A DNA stretch of 35,094 bases from an uncultured Ruminococcus sp. (GCA_902782445.1 CACZNC010000066.1:1-35094), one strand, 5' to 3'; positions 1 through 7,738 are shown, numbered from the stretch's first letter. The notes: generated by a model from the letters alone, not told the origin. Translations and numbers: made by a program.

Positions 1-2
1 CT

Positions 3-86
3 GTGCAGAAAGGTGTTGACTGGCAGTTTACCACTGGTGAGGCAAGAACTAAGTTAAAGCATCTATATCCCATCATAAAGATTTAG
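3..86 (+). pseudogene. C-terminal tail of an upstream gene, possibly transposase
   Basis: An open frame runs in from the window edge and ends at TAG (84-86), giving 27 residues that contain WQFTTGEARTKLKHLYP. From memory this tail resembles the C-termini of IS630-type transposases, but I cannot confirm the family. The stretch is AT-richer than the rest of the window, as is the phosphatase gene that follows 18 bases later. It may be the end of an intact gene lying outside the window rather than a remnant. Confidence 0.4.
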
Positions 87-104
87 TGTTTACAATGTAC
101 TAGG

Positions 105-707
105 ATGACTCTTTTAGTTATCAGGCATGGTGAATCTGAAGCAGATATTCTGGATGTCCACGAGGGCAGGGCAGATTTTGAATTAACGCAAAAGGGACAT
201 AGGCAGGCTGCTGCCATGGCAAAATATGTGGCCGAGAATTATCGGCTTACGCGCATTTATGCCAGCACACTCAAGAGGGCGGCTCAAACTGCGAGGCATT
301 TATCCGATGAGACGGGAACTGAGATCAAGTTTGATCCGGATTTGATGGAGTTCAACAACGGACTGCTGGCAGGTCTCTCCCGCGAAGATGCGGACCGGCT
401 TTATCCTCACGTAGAGAACCTCCCCATTGATCAGGCAGTGTATGGTCAGGAATCCAAGGTTGAATTCCGCAGCAGAGCTGTAAACGTACTGCGGAGAGTG
501 CTTTCAGAAAACGGTTCAGAGTCCGTCATAGCGATCGTGACGCATGGGGGTATGGTGAACCAGTTGTACGGCGCTCTGCTTCATATGCCGATCGGAGAGA
601 ACTGCTTCTTCCGCACAGCCGATACAGGAATCCACATTTGGGAAATCACAGAGCACGGCAGCTATGTAATAAAGGCAAATATGGATGACCACATCAGCGG
701 AATATGA
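105..707 (+). CDS. Histidine phosphatase family protein
   Basis: A 200-residue cytosolic protein of the phosphoglycerate-mutase-like (histidine phosphatase) superfamily, which removes phosphate through a phosphohistidine intermediate. The RHGE motif lies at residues 7-10 (nucleophile H8), a second phosphate-binding Arg at R58 in STLKRAAQTA, an acidic residue at E82, and the second catalytic His at H147 in VTHGG. The length is normal for the family and no domain is missing. The substrate cannot be told from the sequence; related proteins act on sugar phosphates, nucleotides or cobalamin precursors. The ribosome-binding site before ATG 105 is weak (TAGG), so the start is less certain than for other genes here. 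Base composition is noticeably lower in GC than downstream genes, and the gene lies between a transposase-like tail and a broken GH127 gene, suggesting recent acquisition. Confidence 0.85.
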   Translation: MTLLVIRHGESEADILDVHEGRADFELTQKGHRQAAAMAKYVAENYRLTRIYASTLKRAAQTARHLSDETGTEIKFDPDLMEFNNGLLAGLSREDADRLYPHVENLPIDQAVYGQESKVEFRSRAVNVLRRVLSENGSESVIAIVTHGGMVNQLYGALLHMPIGENCFFRTADTGIHIWEITEHGSYVIKANMDDHISGI

Positions 708-957
708 GCAACAATTTCCGGTTTCTCCGGATGCGCAAAGACGCTCGGATCACCGTGATTCAATTCTGCGGCACCAAAGGCTTCGGCGGCGCCCTTCTCA
801 AAATGGGATCTGCCTGTTCTCAGAAACACCGGCATATCGCGCTCCTCCCGGTTGGCAAAAGCGTGATAAGGAATCAGCCGGATCCCTGTCTCTCAGCTCT
901 TCTGTGTTATTTCCAAAATCCGCCTGTCAGGGTGACGGCACGGTAATCCGCATTCAT
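707..957 (-). pseudogene. Remnant of a GH127-like (beta-L-arabinofuranosidase family) gene
   Basis: Read on the minus strand, ATG at 957-955 follows a GAGAGG-type site and gives M-N-A-D-Y-R-A-V-T-L-T-G-G-F-W-K before TAA at 909-907. LTGGFWK is typical of the beginning of GH127 (former DUF1680) proteins. After a stop at 895-893, another frame (892 to about 707) reads ETGIRLIPYHAFANREERDM, which resembles the C-terminal IPYxAWANR segment of the same family. The roughly 600 residues expected between them are absent. So start and end of one gene are fused by an internal deletion, and the C-terminal part runs into the phosphatase gene. This is the only content I see in the 366-base gap 708-1073. 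Family assignment is from remembered motifs. Confidence 0.5.
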
Positions 958-1073
958 CTCCGGCCTCTCTTTGTCCTGTCTGCATGGTCCGATGGGGGGA
1001 TCTCCCCGAGAACGGTTTCCCGGAACAGACTTTATGCCTTCTCGATCGCTTTATGTGCTCGTGATCTCATCCC

Positions 1074-1736
1074 TCACACAAGCCGTATCCTTCCTCTGTC
1101 CGGCATGGCTTCAAACGAAAGGAGGCACATCAGCGCGATCAAAGCCCCCTGGAAAAGGCCCCTCCCGTCCAGATTGACTATGCACTTTCCGTAGTCGCCG
1201 TTGACGGTGCAGTTCCCGCAGTCCTCGATTTTCAGCATGTCCAGATCCGTGTGAAGAACGGATTTCACTTCCTTCCTGTCCGCGAAAAGGGTGCGCTTGT
1301 CCGTGATTACAAAGTATTCCTTTCCCTTCGAGAGAATGCCCTTGTTTCCGTAGACGATCACGCGCTCGCCCGGTTCCATGAACGGCCGGATCGCGGGCAT
1401 TGCTTTTTCGATCTGATCCTCGCGGACTCCCGGAAGGGAAATATCGTCGGAGAAGGTGAGCTTTCTGCGCATATATTCTTCGACCTGAGCGGCGGTTTCG
1501 CAGGTGTCCATACAGTGCGCGATGGTGCGGATGCAGCCGGAGCCGCCGTCCTTTGCCATCACTTTGGAGAGGTCGGTTTCGACTTTGAACACCTCGCTGT
1601 TCAGACCGCAATAGCCCGACAGGTCTTCCTTCACGTCGTCCTCATATTTCGCGCCGCAGAAGGGGCACACCCAGATTCTCCGCGTATGCAGACGGTTCAG
1701 ATTCCCGCCGCACTGCGAGCATTTTCTTAATTCCAT
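1074..1736 (-). CDS. Zinc-ribbon protein of unknown function
   Basis: A 220-residue protein that begins with a zinc ribbon: C6xxC9 and C24xxC27, with CSQCGGNL and WVCPFCGAKY around the pairs. A helical middle part follows, then a beta-rich C-terminal half (VIVYGNKGILSKGKEYFVITDKRTLFADRKEVKSV is consistent with a small PH-like fold, residues about 120-165). The extra upstream codons to 1802 are unlikely to be translated: ATG 1736 has GGAGGAAACCGT directly before it. The gene starts 26 bases after the stop of the membrane protein at 1763-2716 and probably shares its promoter. No catalytic motif is visible. It may be a soluble partner of that membrane protein, which is inference from position only. 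Confidence 0.75.
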   Translation of the reverse strand: MELRKCSQCGGNLNRLHTRRIWVCPFCGAKYEDDVKEDLSGYCGLNSEVFKVETDLSKVMAKDGGSGCIRTIAHCMDTCETAAQVEEYMRRKLTFSDDISLPGVREDQIEKAMPAIRPFMEPGERVIVYGNKGILSKGKEYFVITDKRTLFADRKEVKSVLHTDLDMLKIEDCGNCTVNGDYGKCIVNLDGRGLFQGALIALMCLLSFEAMPDRGRIRLV

Positions 1737-1762
1737 ACGGTTTCCTCCGATTTTTCCTGCGT

Positions 1763-2716
1763 TTATTTTCTTGCGGTTTTGGGACCGATCGCCGCGTCCC
1801 ATGTGACAGTCCCGGTTTTCATGTATCGTTCCAGCATTTCCGCGTAAGCGTCCGGGAGGATCTCCGGTGCGAGCAGCGTCCCCCGGCTGTCGGGGATCTC
1901 GGCGACGGTGTGCTTCGCGGCCTCGGCGGGATCAAGCAGTTCGGCGGCTTTCCCATAGGTAAAACAGAATCTGCCGAAATGGTAGTATCCGTACACGAAA
2001 GAACCGGAATCCGACGGTCCGTAGAGGATCGTGTCGTTTCTGAGAGAGCGCATTTTCCCGAGCCAGGGACGCCCGAGCTGGGTCTCCGTGCCGGACAGGA
2101 CCTGAACCAGTTCCAAAATCGGCAGTTTCATCTTCGGAACGGTCCGGGTGTTCGATCCGCGGGACTGGAAAGGATCGTTGCCGCTTCCCATGGCCCAGAG
2201 GCAGATGAGCTCGATGATCAGATACCCGCCGACGATGACGGATATCTCCGAGAATTGGTGCAGAACGACCGCCGCGGCGCTTCCGATCCCCAATAAGATC
2301 GCCGCCGCCCGGAACAGGACCGACGCTTTCCACTTGGAAGAGAGGGTCCCGCATTTGCTCCCCGCGATCGAGTAGAACAGCATCGCTTCGATCAAGAGGA
2401 TCACCGCGATCATGATGCTCCTTCCGCCGCCCTCCCCGCGGATGATGACCAGGACCCCGGCGGCGTTGATGACGATGCCTCCGAGGACAAACAGGATCTG
2501 CGAGATCAGCTCACCCCTCCGCGTGAACGGTTTGCGGAAAAGGAACCCCAGTCTGAAAAAGCCGACGCAGAAAAGAAAAGCCGATATGCCGAGCATCAGG
2601 TAGAGAAGGAAAGAGGTCTCCCCGGGAAGGAAGAAGAAGATCCCGTAAGACGCGGCAAGACAGACGATGTCAAGAATAAACTCGGCAATGTCCCGCCCCT
2701 TTGTTTTATGATCCAT
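1763..2716 (-). CDS. Polytopic membrane protein with soluble C-terminal region
   Basis: A 317-residue protein that I do not recognise. The first ~180 residues hold about six hydrophobic segments, for example FILDIVCLAASYGIFFFL, LLYLMLGISAFLFCVGFF, LISQILFVLGGIVINAAG, IMIAVILLIEAMLFYSIA and VIVGGYLIIELICLWAMG. The remaining ~130 residues are hydrophilic and likely cytosolic, with aromatic patches (YGPSDSGSFVYGYYHFGRF). ATG 2716 is preferred over the longer frame because GGGAG lies 7 bases upstream. A clean promoter lies at 2772-2800. It heads a two-gene minus-strand unit with the zinc-ribbon gene. No transporter or enzyme signature is seen. Confidence 0.75.
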   Translation of the reverse strand: MDHKTKGRDIAEFILDIVCLAASYGIFFFLPGETSFLLYLMLGISAFLFCVGFFRLGFLFRKPFTRRGELISQILFVLGGIVINAAGVLVIIRGEGGGRSIMIAVILLIEAMLFYSIAGSKCGTLSSKWKASVLFRAAAILLGIGSAAAVVLHQFSEISVIVGGYLIIELICLWAMGSGNDPFQSRGSNTRTVPKMKLPILELVQVLSGTETQLGRPWLGKMRSLRNDTILYGPSDSGSFVYGYYHFGRFCFTYGKAAELLDPAEAAKHTVAEIPDSRGTLLAPEILPDAYAEMLERYMKTGTVTWDAAIGPKTARK

Positions 2717-2771
2717 ATAGCGACTCCCATGTGCGGAAAGCTGAAAAAAATGATCCGTATGCGCACGACTG

Positions 2772-2800
2772 ATTATACACCATCCCGCCCCGAAATGCAA
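2772..2800 (-). promoter_or_regulatory. Sigma-70-type promoter of the 2716-1074 unit
   Basis: On the minus strand TTGCAT (2800-2795) is followed by a 17-base spacer and TATAAT (2777-2772), 55 bases before ATG 2716. It closely resembles the promoter at 4982-5010, including bases outside the two hexamers (ACTTGCATTT and TGTATAAT). Confidence 0.75.
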
Positions 2801-2916
2801 GTCCCGGTTTTGCGGTCCGTTCCCGGGAGGCTGTTCCGCCGGAGCCGCGAATCCGGGAAGAAGTACTGAACATATCCACCGATATTTTTCCGCGGGGTTT
2901 CAGAAGGCGCTCCCCC

Positions 2917-4890
2917 TCACAGATCGTCCCCGATGACGGCCTCGGCCCCGGGGAGAACGCTCAGCCATCCTCCCGCTTCCCTGCGGATCCTTGCGCGGAG
3001 AGCGGGATAACCGTCGGGTTTGGCATCGCTCGTGATGACGTTCTCGTGCCAGTTGTTGTCCCCGAGGGTATCGTTCCAGATATCGAGATCCGTCCTTGTA
3101 CCGTCCCCCCGTCCGCCGCGGGTGCCGTTCGTCTGGCTGTTGTCCGTCGCGCCGTTGGCATGGAAAAGGTTCTTATATATGTCGTTGAATCCTTCCCAGT
3201 CGTCCATGTGGATCGCCCGGACGCCCCAGTCGTCGGTGAAGGCCCGGTATCCGCAGTTGTGCCGCCAGACTTTGTTCCGGCCGGAGCACCAGGCGTACAG
3301 CGCGCCGCCGTCCCGCAGGATTTGCATATAGTTGTCGCAGATGTTGTACTGGACGACGGTGTTCCCGGAATGCTGATACGGGAGTGCTGAGAGATAATCC
3401 GTGATCGAAGCCTGATCGATCTCCGCCCACCGGGGATTGTACATGGTCTGCTTCTCCCCGAAGGTGTTCTCTGTATCAATGGCGTCGATCCCGGCTTTCA
3501 TGTGGGTCCAGATCATGCCGATGATCGACACGGCGGCGTAGGGGAGGTCGTGGAAATAGTTGTATTCCACGGTATTGAAGCCCGAGCCGAAGAACTGGAC
3601 CGCGCAGGAGTGCATGTAGTCCTCGCCGATGTGATGGATGTGGTTCCGCGCTATGAGGTGATGATGGTTCACGTCGACGGCGCCGGGTCCGTACCCTGTG
3701 ATATAGACGCCCCCGGAGGCCGCATGGGCGATCTCGGATCCCGTGACAGCGCAGTTCTCTGCATAGTGGTCGATGACGACGCCCTGCGAGCCGGAGTACC
3801 CGATCACGCAGTCTTCCACGCCGCAGGAATCCACCCCCTGCATATAGATCATACCGTCCGGAGATTCGCCGTTCCGGGTCAGCCAGCCCGGATCCAGATC
3901 CGATTCGGAAACACGGTCGGTATAAAGGAAGTTCAGCCCGCGAAGCGTGACGTGCCGGACCTGGCGTTTCCAGCCCTCCTTTTCTTCGTCCCCCTGAAAC
4001 CGCACCAGTTCCGTCAGCTTCGGCGCAAAGAGGACGCTCCCGTTCGGGTCGGCGGCGTTTTCCGGCCAGTAGTAGACTCTGCCGCGCACGGAATCCACGC
4101 ACCACTCGCCGCGCGTGAGGTACTTCGGGGTATTCATGAGGTTGTACTCCCGGCCCTGCTCCATCCAGCCCGGATAAAACACCGTCAGTTTGGAGCGGAT
4201 GAGGGCGGTGTTGTTTTCGGAGTCGATCCCGCACAGCACGGCGTTCACGTTCCACCAGATCGCGGTCAGGATCCTCACCTCCGCGTCCTCCCAGCCGTCA
4301 AGACCGTCGAGGACGCCGGCGTCAAAGGTGCCCCGCAGGCCGTTCGGACCGAAATCCTCCGGTGTTGCCCGGACCCGGAGCCAGTCGGTCTGCCATGCGT
4401 CCGATTTCGTCATGCGGGAATTGCGCAGTTTCACGCCGTTTTCGTACAGATCGTGGAACCGCCAACCCGAGGGGATATCCGCGGTCCAGACTGCCTCTTT
4501 CGCTTCGGAGGACATTCCGAAAAGCGAGCCCGCCTTCTCCGCTTCGGTCAGACGCCGCCATCCGGTGATCGGTTCCTTCGATACGATGCGGACCTCCTCC
4601 CCCGGGCAGGCTGTCCAGACGACGGGCTTGTCCTTCTCTCCCGAGTCGAGGGGCGTCAGCGTGAAGGTGTCCTTGAGATTGTATTCGCCGGCCCGGAAAC
4701 AAACCGTCACGCCGCCGTCGGGCAGGGGTTTCATGGATCGGACCGCATCGCGGGCTTTTTCCGGTGTGAGAAAAGGCCTCTCTATCGACCCGTCCCCCGT
4801 CGTGTCGTTTCCGTCCGGAGCCGGGGCAACGTACAAAACGCATCCCGCCCGGGTCTCATTCTTCAAAGCTTTGTCTGCTGCGCTGCTCAT
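2917..4890 (-). CDS. Right-handed parallel beta-helix protein
   Basis: A 657-residue protein of the pectate-lyase-like beta-helix superfamily, probably a polysaccharide-active enzyme. Residues ~15-65 show the N-terminal cap typical of such proteins (VLYVAPAPDGND, RPFLTPEKARDAV, FRAGEYNL). The central region has the repeated short turns of a helix: VRHVTLRGLNF, CGVEDCVIGYSGSQGV, CAVTGSEIAHAASGGVYITG, NHIHHIGEDY, NTVEYNYFHDLPYAAVSI and NTVVQYNICDNYMQILRDGG. No signal peptide follows ATG 4890, so it is likely cytosolic, acting on imported sugars. ATG 4890 has GGAGGAAAT just upstream; the longer frame starting at 5010 would begin inside the promoter. It is transcribed alone and divergently from the nitroreductase gene. 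The substrate is unknown; a CAZy assignment is not possible by eye. Confidence 0.8.
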   Translation of the reverse strand: MSSAADKALKNETRAGCVLYVAPAPDGNDTTGDGSIERPFLTPEKARDAVRSMKPLPDGGVTVCFRAGEYNLKDTFTLTPLDSGEKDKPVVWTACPGEEVRIVSKEPITGWRRLTEAEKAGSLFGMSSEAKEAVWTADIPSGWRFHDLYENGVKLRNSRMTKSDAWQTDWLRVRATPEDFGPNGLRGTFDAGVLDGLDGWEDAEVRILTAIWWNVNAVLCGIDSENNTALIRSKLTVFYPGWMEQGREYNLMNTPKYLTRGEWCVDSVRGRVYYWPENAADPNGSVLFAPKLTELVRFQGDEEKEGWKRQVRHVTLRGLNFLYTDRVSESDLDPGWLTRNGESPDGMIYMQGVDSCGVEDCVIGYSGSQGVVIDHYAENCAVTGSEIAHAASGGVYITGYGPGAVDVNHHHLIARNHIHHIGEDYMHSCAVQFFGSGFNTVEYNYFHDLPYAAVSIIGMIWTHMKAGIDAIDTENTFGEKQTMYNPRWAEIDQASITDYLSALPYQHSGNTVVQYNICDNYMQILRDGGALYAWCSGRNKVWRHNCGYRAFTDDWGVRAIHMDDWEGFNDIYKNLFHANGATDNSQTNGTRGGRGDGTRTDLDIWNDTLGDNNWHENVITSDAKPDGYPALRARIRREAGGWLSVLPGAEAVIGDDL

Positions 4891-4981
4891 ATTTCCTCCG
4901 CTGTTCTTCTCTCGCCGCGATTCGTCCTGGCCGGGGGATCCCGTAAAAGGGGGATCTCCGCCTGCCCCGGGCCCCGAAGAT

Positions 4982-5010
4982 ATTATACACCCGACCGGGC
5001 CCAAATGCAA
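4982..5010 (-). promoter_or_regulatory. Promoter of the beta-helix gene
   Basis: Minus-strand TTGCAT (5010-5005), 17-base spacer, TATAAT (4987-4982). Its -35 end lies only 8 bases from the -35 of the divergent plus-strand promoter (5019-5047), so binding of polymerase to one may exclude the other. Confidence 0.75.
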
Positions 5011-5018
5011 GTCTCCGG

Positions 5019-5047
5019 TTGACAGCCTCCGGTTTTTCCTGTATAAT
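5019..5047 (+). promoter_or_regulatory. Consensus promoter of the nitroreductase gene
   Basis: A perfect TTGACA (5019-5024), 17-base spacer and perfect TATAAT (5042-5047). It lies 90 bases upstream of ATG 5137. Confidence 0.85.
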
Positions 5048-5136
5048 GATACAGACCTCTTTGCCGGCTCGTCTCAGGATATCCATTGACAATACTTGCC
5101 TTTTGGGGCTTTCCGAAACTGCGGGAGGGAAAACGG

Positions 5137-5940
5137 ATGAACAGGATGCTGAACCGAAAAAGCGTCAGGACCTATGACGGCAGGATGCTGACGGAGGAGG
5201 ACAGAGCGTTTCTGTCCGATGTGGCGAAAACGGCGGAAAACCCCTGGGGGATTCCGGTGGACTTTTGCTTTCTCGATCCGAAGGAACACGGGCTGAAATC
5301 GCCGGTGCTGAACGGGGAGACGCTGTATCTGGCCGCCAAGGTCAGGCGCGTGCCGCATTTCGAGGAGGCGTACGGCTATTCCTTCGAGTCGGTCGTGATC
5401 CGGGCATGGGAACGGGGGATCGGGACGGTCTGGATCGGCGGGACCATGAACCGGGAAAACTTTGAGAACGCCGTCGGTTTGAAGGCGGACGAGGTGATGC
5501 CCTGCGTGACGCCCGTCGGATATCCCGCCGATAAACGGTCCCTGCGGGAGACTGTGATGCGGAAGGGCGTCCGCGCGGACTGGCGGTACGGCCTCGGCGA
5601 GATCGCCTTCGAGGACGAGGCCGGAAAGCCCCTCTCCGCCGCAAGCGCAGAGAAGTATGGGGAAGCTTTGGAAGCGGTGCGCTGGGCTCCCTCCGCGGTG
5701 AATAAGCAGCCCTGGAGGATCGTCGTCTCCGGCGACACGGTGTGTTTCTATGAGAAGCCGGATACCGGATATGTGAGGGACGCGACCGGGGATCTGCAGA
5801 GGATAGACGTCGGGATCGCCATGTACCATTTCGTCAGAGCCGTTTCCGACGGGGGAGGATCCTGCATCCTGACGCCCGAAAAGCCGGAGATCCCGGTCCC
5901 TGTCGAATGGAAATTCGTGGCGGCATTTCAGGTCCGGTGA
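5137..5940 (+). CDS. Nitroreductase family protein (TM1586-like)
   Basis: A 267-residue flavin-dependent nitroreductase-fold protein. It starts with the family signature NRKSVRTYDGRMLTEED (residues ~6-22; usual form RRSxRxY/F). A second, C-terminal half-domain carries EALEAVRWAPSAVNKQPWRI (residues ~176-195), the FMN-contacting SxxNxQPW segment. This two-half arrangement fits the single-chain TM1586-like group (Pfam putative TM nitroreductase), in which one chain makes a pseudo-dimer. It is cytosolic, and the natural substrate is unknown. ATG 5137 is chosen over the TTG at 5086 because GGGAGGG precedes it by 7 bases. It stands alone behind a consensus promoter and faces the convergent gene at 6122. 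Confidence 0.85.
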   Translation: MNRMLNRKSVRTYDGRMLTEEDRAFLSDVAKTAENPWGIPVDFCFLDPKEHGLKSPVLNGETLYLAAKVRRVPHFEEAYGYSFESVVIRAWERGIGTVWIGGTMNRENFENAVGLKADEVMPCVTPVGYPADKRSLRETVMRKGVRADWRYGLGEIAFEDEAGKPLSAASAEKYGEALEAVRWAPSAVNKQPWRIVVSGDTVCFYEKPDTGYVRDATGDLQRIDVGIAMYHFVRAVSDGGGSCILTPEKPEIPVPVEWKFVAAFQVR

Positions 5941-6010
5941 ACCGAAAGGCCGCGGAGCAAAAGAAGTTCCCGATCCCGTCGGGAGCTATGAATGAAACAG
6001 TTCCGAAAGG

Positions 6011-6053
6011 AAAAAACGGCCCGGCAGATCCCTCTCAGGAGATCCCGCCGGGC
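6011..6053 (-). terminator. Rho-independent terminator of the 6748-6122 gene
   Basis: GCCCGGC (6019-6025) pairs with GCCGGGC (6047-6053), with GATC segments pairing inside. On the minus strand the stem is followed by a T run (complement of AAAAAA at 6011-6016). It sits between convergent genes and may slow plus-strand transcription from the nitroreductase gene too. Confidence 0.75.
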
Positions 6054-6121
6054 TTGCCGTATGTCTGAAAGTCCCCGGGCTACTTTTTTATTCCCGGGAC
6101 CGCCGCGCAGATTCGCGGATC

Positions 6122-6748
6122 TTACTTTTTCTTCTTCAGTTCTTCGTTCAGTTCCCTGAACACACCCTTTTCGCTCACCTCGTCGAGAAGCTCCGCAATT
6201 TTCAGGACCTGATCGTCGGAAAGATTCCTGTTCCCCGTAATGTTTCTGAATTTCGTCCCCGCGATGTAGAGACGGATATCGTCGATTGCGGCTTTCTTCC
6301 CGATCATTTCCCGCACCTTGCTGCTGGAATGGGCAAACTTGATCAGGTCTTTGTTCAGAAGGGTGTAGGAGAGCTTTCCGGTCTTGTCCGTATAGGTGTC
6401 GACGATCTTCTTGTACTCCGCGCTGTCGACAACGACCTCGACGATGGGATCGGACTCTTCCTCGGTCAGAATCGGCTCCGGAGCGAGCGGAACGACAGGA
6501 GTGCCGCATTTTTTGTAAGGCATTTTGAGCGTGAGCGCCATGGCCTCTTTGAAGGCTTCGATTGGGAAGAGTTTCTTCGGCGTGTTTTTCGTCAGGATCG
6601 GTTCGCCGGACGTTTTGCTGATGGACGCGACCCCGGGCTGTGCCGAATCATAGCGAATGATCACGATTCCGGATCCCCCGGAAAGGAGCTTCTGGCGGTA
6701 TGCGCTGGCCGGGATGGATGTAAGGGCGACAAGCTCTGTACGGATCAT
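6122..6748 (-). CDS. Conserved hypothetical protein
   Basis: A 208-residue soluble protein, highly charged towards the end (ELNEELKKKK). I do not know its function. Visible features are an N-terminal segment rich in Ser and Gly (KLLSGGSGIVIIRYDS), a middle part with SYTLLNKDLIKFAHSSSKVR, and a C-terminal helical part with IAGTKFRNITGNRNLSDDQV and KIAELLDEVSEKGVF. There is no signal peptide and no membrane segment. ATG 6748 has GGAGGATACC immediately upstream, and a consensus promoter lies at 6800-6828. It is a single-gene unit ending at the terminator at 6011-6053. The strong promoter suggests steady, possibly high expression. Confidence 0.75.
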   Translation of the reverse strand: MIRTELVALTSIPASAYRQKLLSGGSGIVIIRYDSAQPGVASISKTSGEPILTKNTPKKLFPIEAFKEAMALTLKMPYKKCGTPVVPLAPEPILTEEESDPIVEVVVDSAEYKKIVDTYTDKTGKLSYTLLNKDLIKFAHSSSKVREMIGKKAAIDDIRLYIAGTKFRNITGNRNLSDDQVLKIAELLDEVSEKGVFRELNEELKKKK

Positions 6749-6799
6749 GGTATCCTCCTGTTTTCTCTCACCGGATGAGGTGTTGTATTTTCAATTCAC

Positions 6800-6828
6800 A
6801 TTATACAATAACCTGCCTGCTCTGTCAA
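6800..6828 (-). promoter_or_regulatory. Consensus promoter of the conserved hypothetical gene
   Basis: On the minus strand TTGACA (6828-6823), 17-base spacer, TATAAT (6805-6800), about 50 bases before ATG 6748. Confidence 0.85.
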
Positions 6829-6981
6829 CAGAGGAATCGAAGGTTTTCCGAAATAGGAATTCCATCAGTCGTATTTTGCGCTGCCTGTAATCAAAGACGG
6901 TCCGGGCTTTTGCGGATCGTTTCTGTTCCGGATCCGCATTCCCGGCATCGCGGATTCCCTGTTCCGTTTTCCTCTCCCCCA

Positions 6982-7011
6982 TTGACAGAATATATATTTA
7001 CGGTGTATAAT
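6982..7011 (+). promoter_or_regulatory. Promoter directly abutting a truncated binding-protein gene
   Basis: TTGACA (6982-6987), 18-base spacer, TATAAT (7006-7011). Transcription would start near 7018, at or inside the first in-frame GTG (7017) of the gene fragment that follows, leaving no room for a leader or ribosome-binding site. Confidence 0.75.
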
Positions 7012-7016
7012 GATCC

Positions 7017-7523
7017 GTGAAACAGCATGCCTCCGACTGCCATTTCCATGCGGCGGAGGTCGCCAACCTCAGCACCTTCCGGGAACTGGAACTCTCCCTC
7101 GGGGTGGTCCCGCCGCCGAAATTCGATGAAGCGCAGAAGCAGTACCGGACCATGGCCTCCAACCAGTCCATGACGATCGTCATTCCGAAACCGAACGCGG
7201 ATCCCGAGCGGACCGGCGTGATCTGCAGCGCCCTCGGAGCCTATTCCCGCGTACCGCTCCGGGAGGTCTACTACGAAACCATGCTCAAGAAGAAGGCCGC
7301 GCGGGACGAGGAGACCGTCGAGATGCTCGATATCATTCTGGCGGGGAAGAGCGTCGACGTGGGCGTGCTGAACGAAAACGCCTGGGGGTCCGTGATCTCC
7401 GGCTATTTCAGTTCGATCCGGGCAAGCGGAACGGAACAGCTCGCCTCCGTGACCGCCTCCAATACCAAGCAATTCAATAAGATGGTCGAGAAGATCGAGA
7501 ATAAGTATTCCGAGATCGACTGA
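7017..7523 (+). pseudogene. 3' remnant of an extracellular solute-binding-protein gene
   Basis: The 168-residue frame matches only the last third of a family-1-type ABC sugar-binding protein. LGVVPPPKFDEAQKQYRT, NADPERTGVICSALGAYS, VYYETMLKKKAARDEETVEM and a C-terminal helix FNKMVEKIENKY line up with the tail of the intact binding protein at 29897-31378 (FLPGPKYNEEQKEYY, SDPERTGYVMETLAWAS, FYDVTLNGKVIRDTESGPM). The signal peptide, lipobox and first ~300 residues are absent. The open frame starts at GTG 7017, at the expected transcription start, without a ribosome-binding site. The simplest reading is a deletion that joined the gene's promoter to its 3' end. A leaderless short protein is possible but unlikely to be secreted or functional. 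Confidence 0.75.
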
Positions 7524-7529
7524 AACAGA

Positions 7530-7582
7530 AACGCCCCTTGTCCGCGCGGGCATCTTTCGGGATGCGCAGAGACGGGGGCGTT
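7530..7582 (+). terminator. Hairpin after the binding-protein remnant
   Basis: AACGCCCC (7530-7537) pairs with GGGGCGTT (7575-7582), and GCATC pairs with GATGC inside. The T run after it is poor (CGTCAATTTA), so termination is likely but not certain. Confidence 0.55.
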
Positions 7583-7644
7583 CGTCAATTTAGGGGGAGG
7601 GGAAGAGCGGTCGACGGACGGACCCGGCGGATTTCATACTAATC

Positions 7645-7684
7645 TCAAGCTAAAAAGGAAACGCGGCTTCTTGAAAGAAGCCTG
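7645..7684 (+). repeat. Dispersed repeat B, copy 1
   Basis: The segment containing CTAAAAAG, then ACGCGGCTTCTTGAAA, then GAAGCC is nearly repeated, inverted, at 31572-31610. GGCTTCTT (7665-7672) pairs with AAGAAGCC (7675-7682). It lies in the 349-base gap 7524-7872 and may be the end of a decayed insertion sequence; I cannot name a family. Confidence 0.5.
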
Positions 7685-7738
7685 GCAAGAACTTTCATGG
7701 GGGTATAGGACAAGGCTGCTGCCATTTCGTTTTCGCTC

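Noticed and set aside
685..1194. Plus-strand open frames after the phosphatase gene
   Set aside because: No ribosome-binding site or recognisable sequence; the minus strand here carries the GH127-like remnant and the zinc-ribbon gene.
2961..3479. Long alternative frames inside the beta-helix, propeller and glycosidase genes
   Set aside because: Low-complexity Arg/Pro/Ser-rich composition typical of shadow frames in GC-rich genes; they lie entirely inside well-supported genes.
3502..5022. 506-residue plus-strand frame opposite the beta-helix gene
   Set aside because: Antisense shadow; the minus-strand frame has a promoter, a ribosome-binding site and clear beta-helix repeats.
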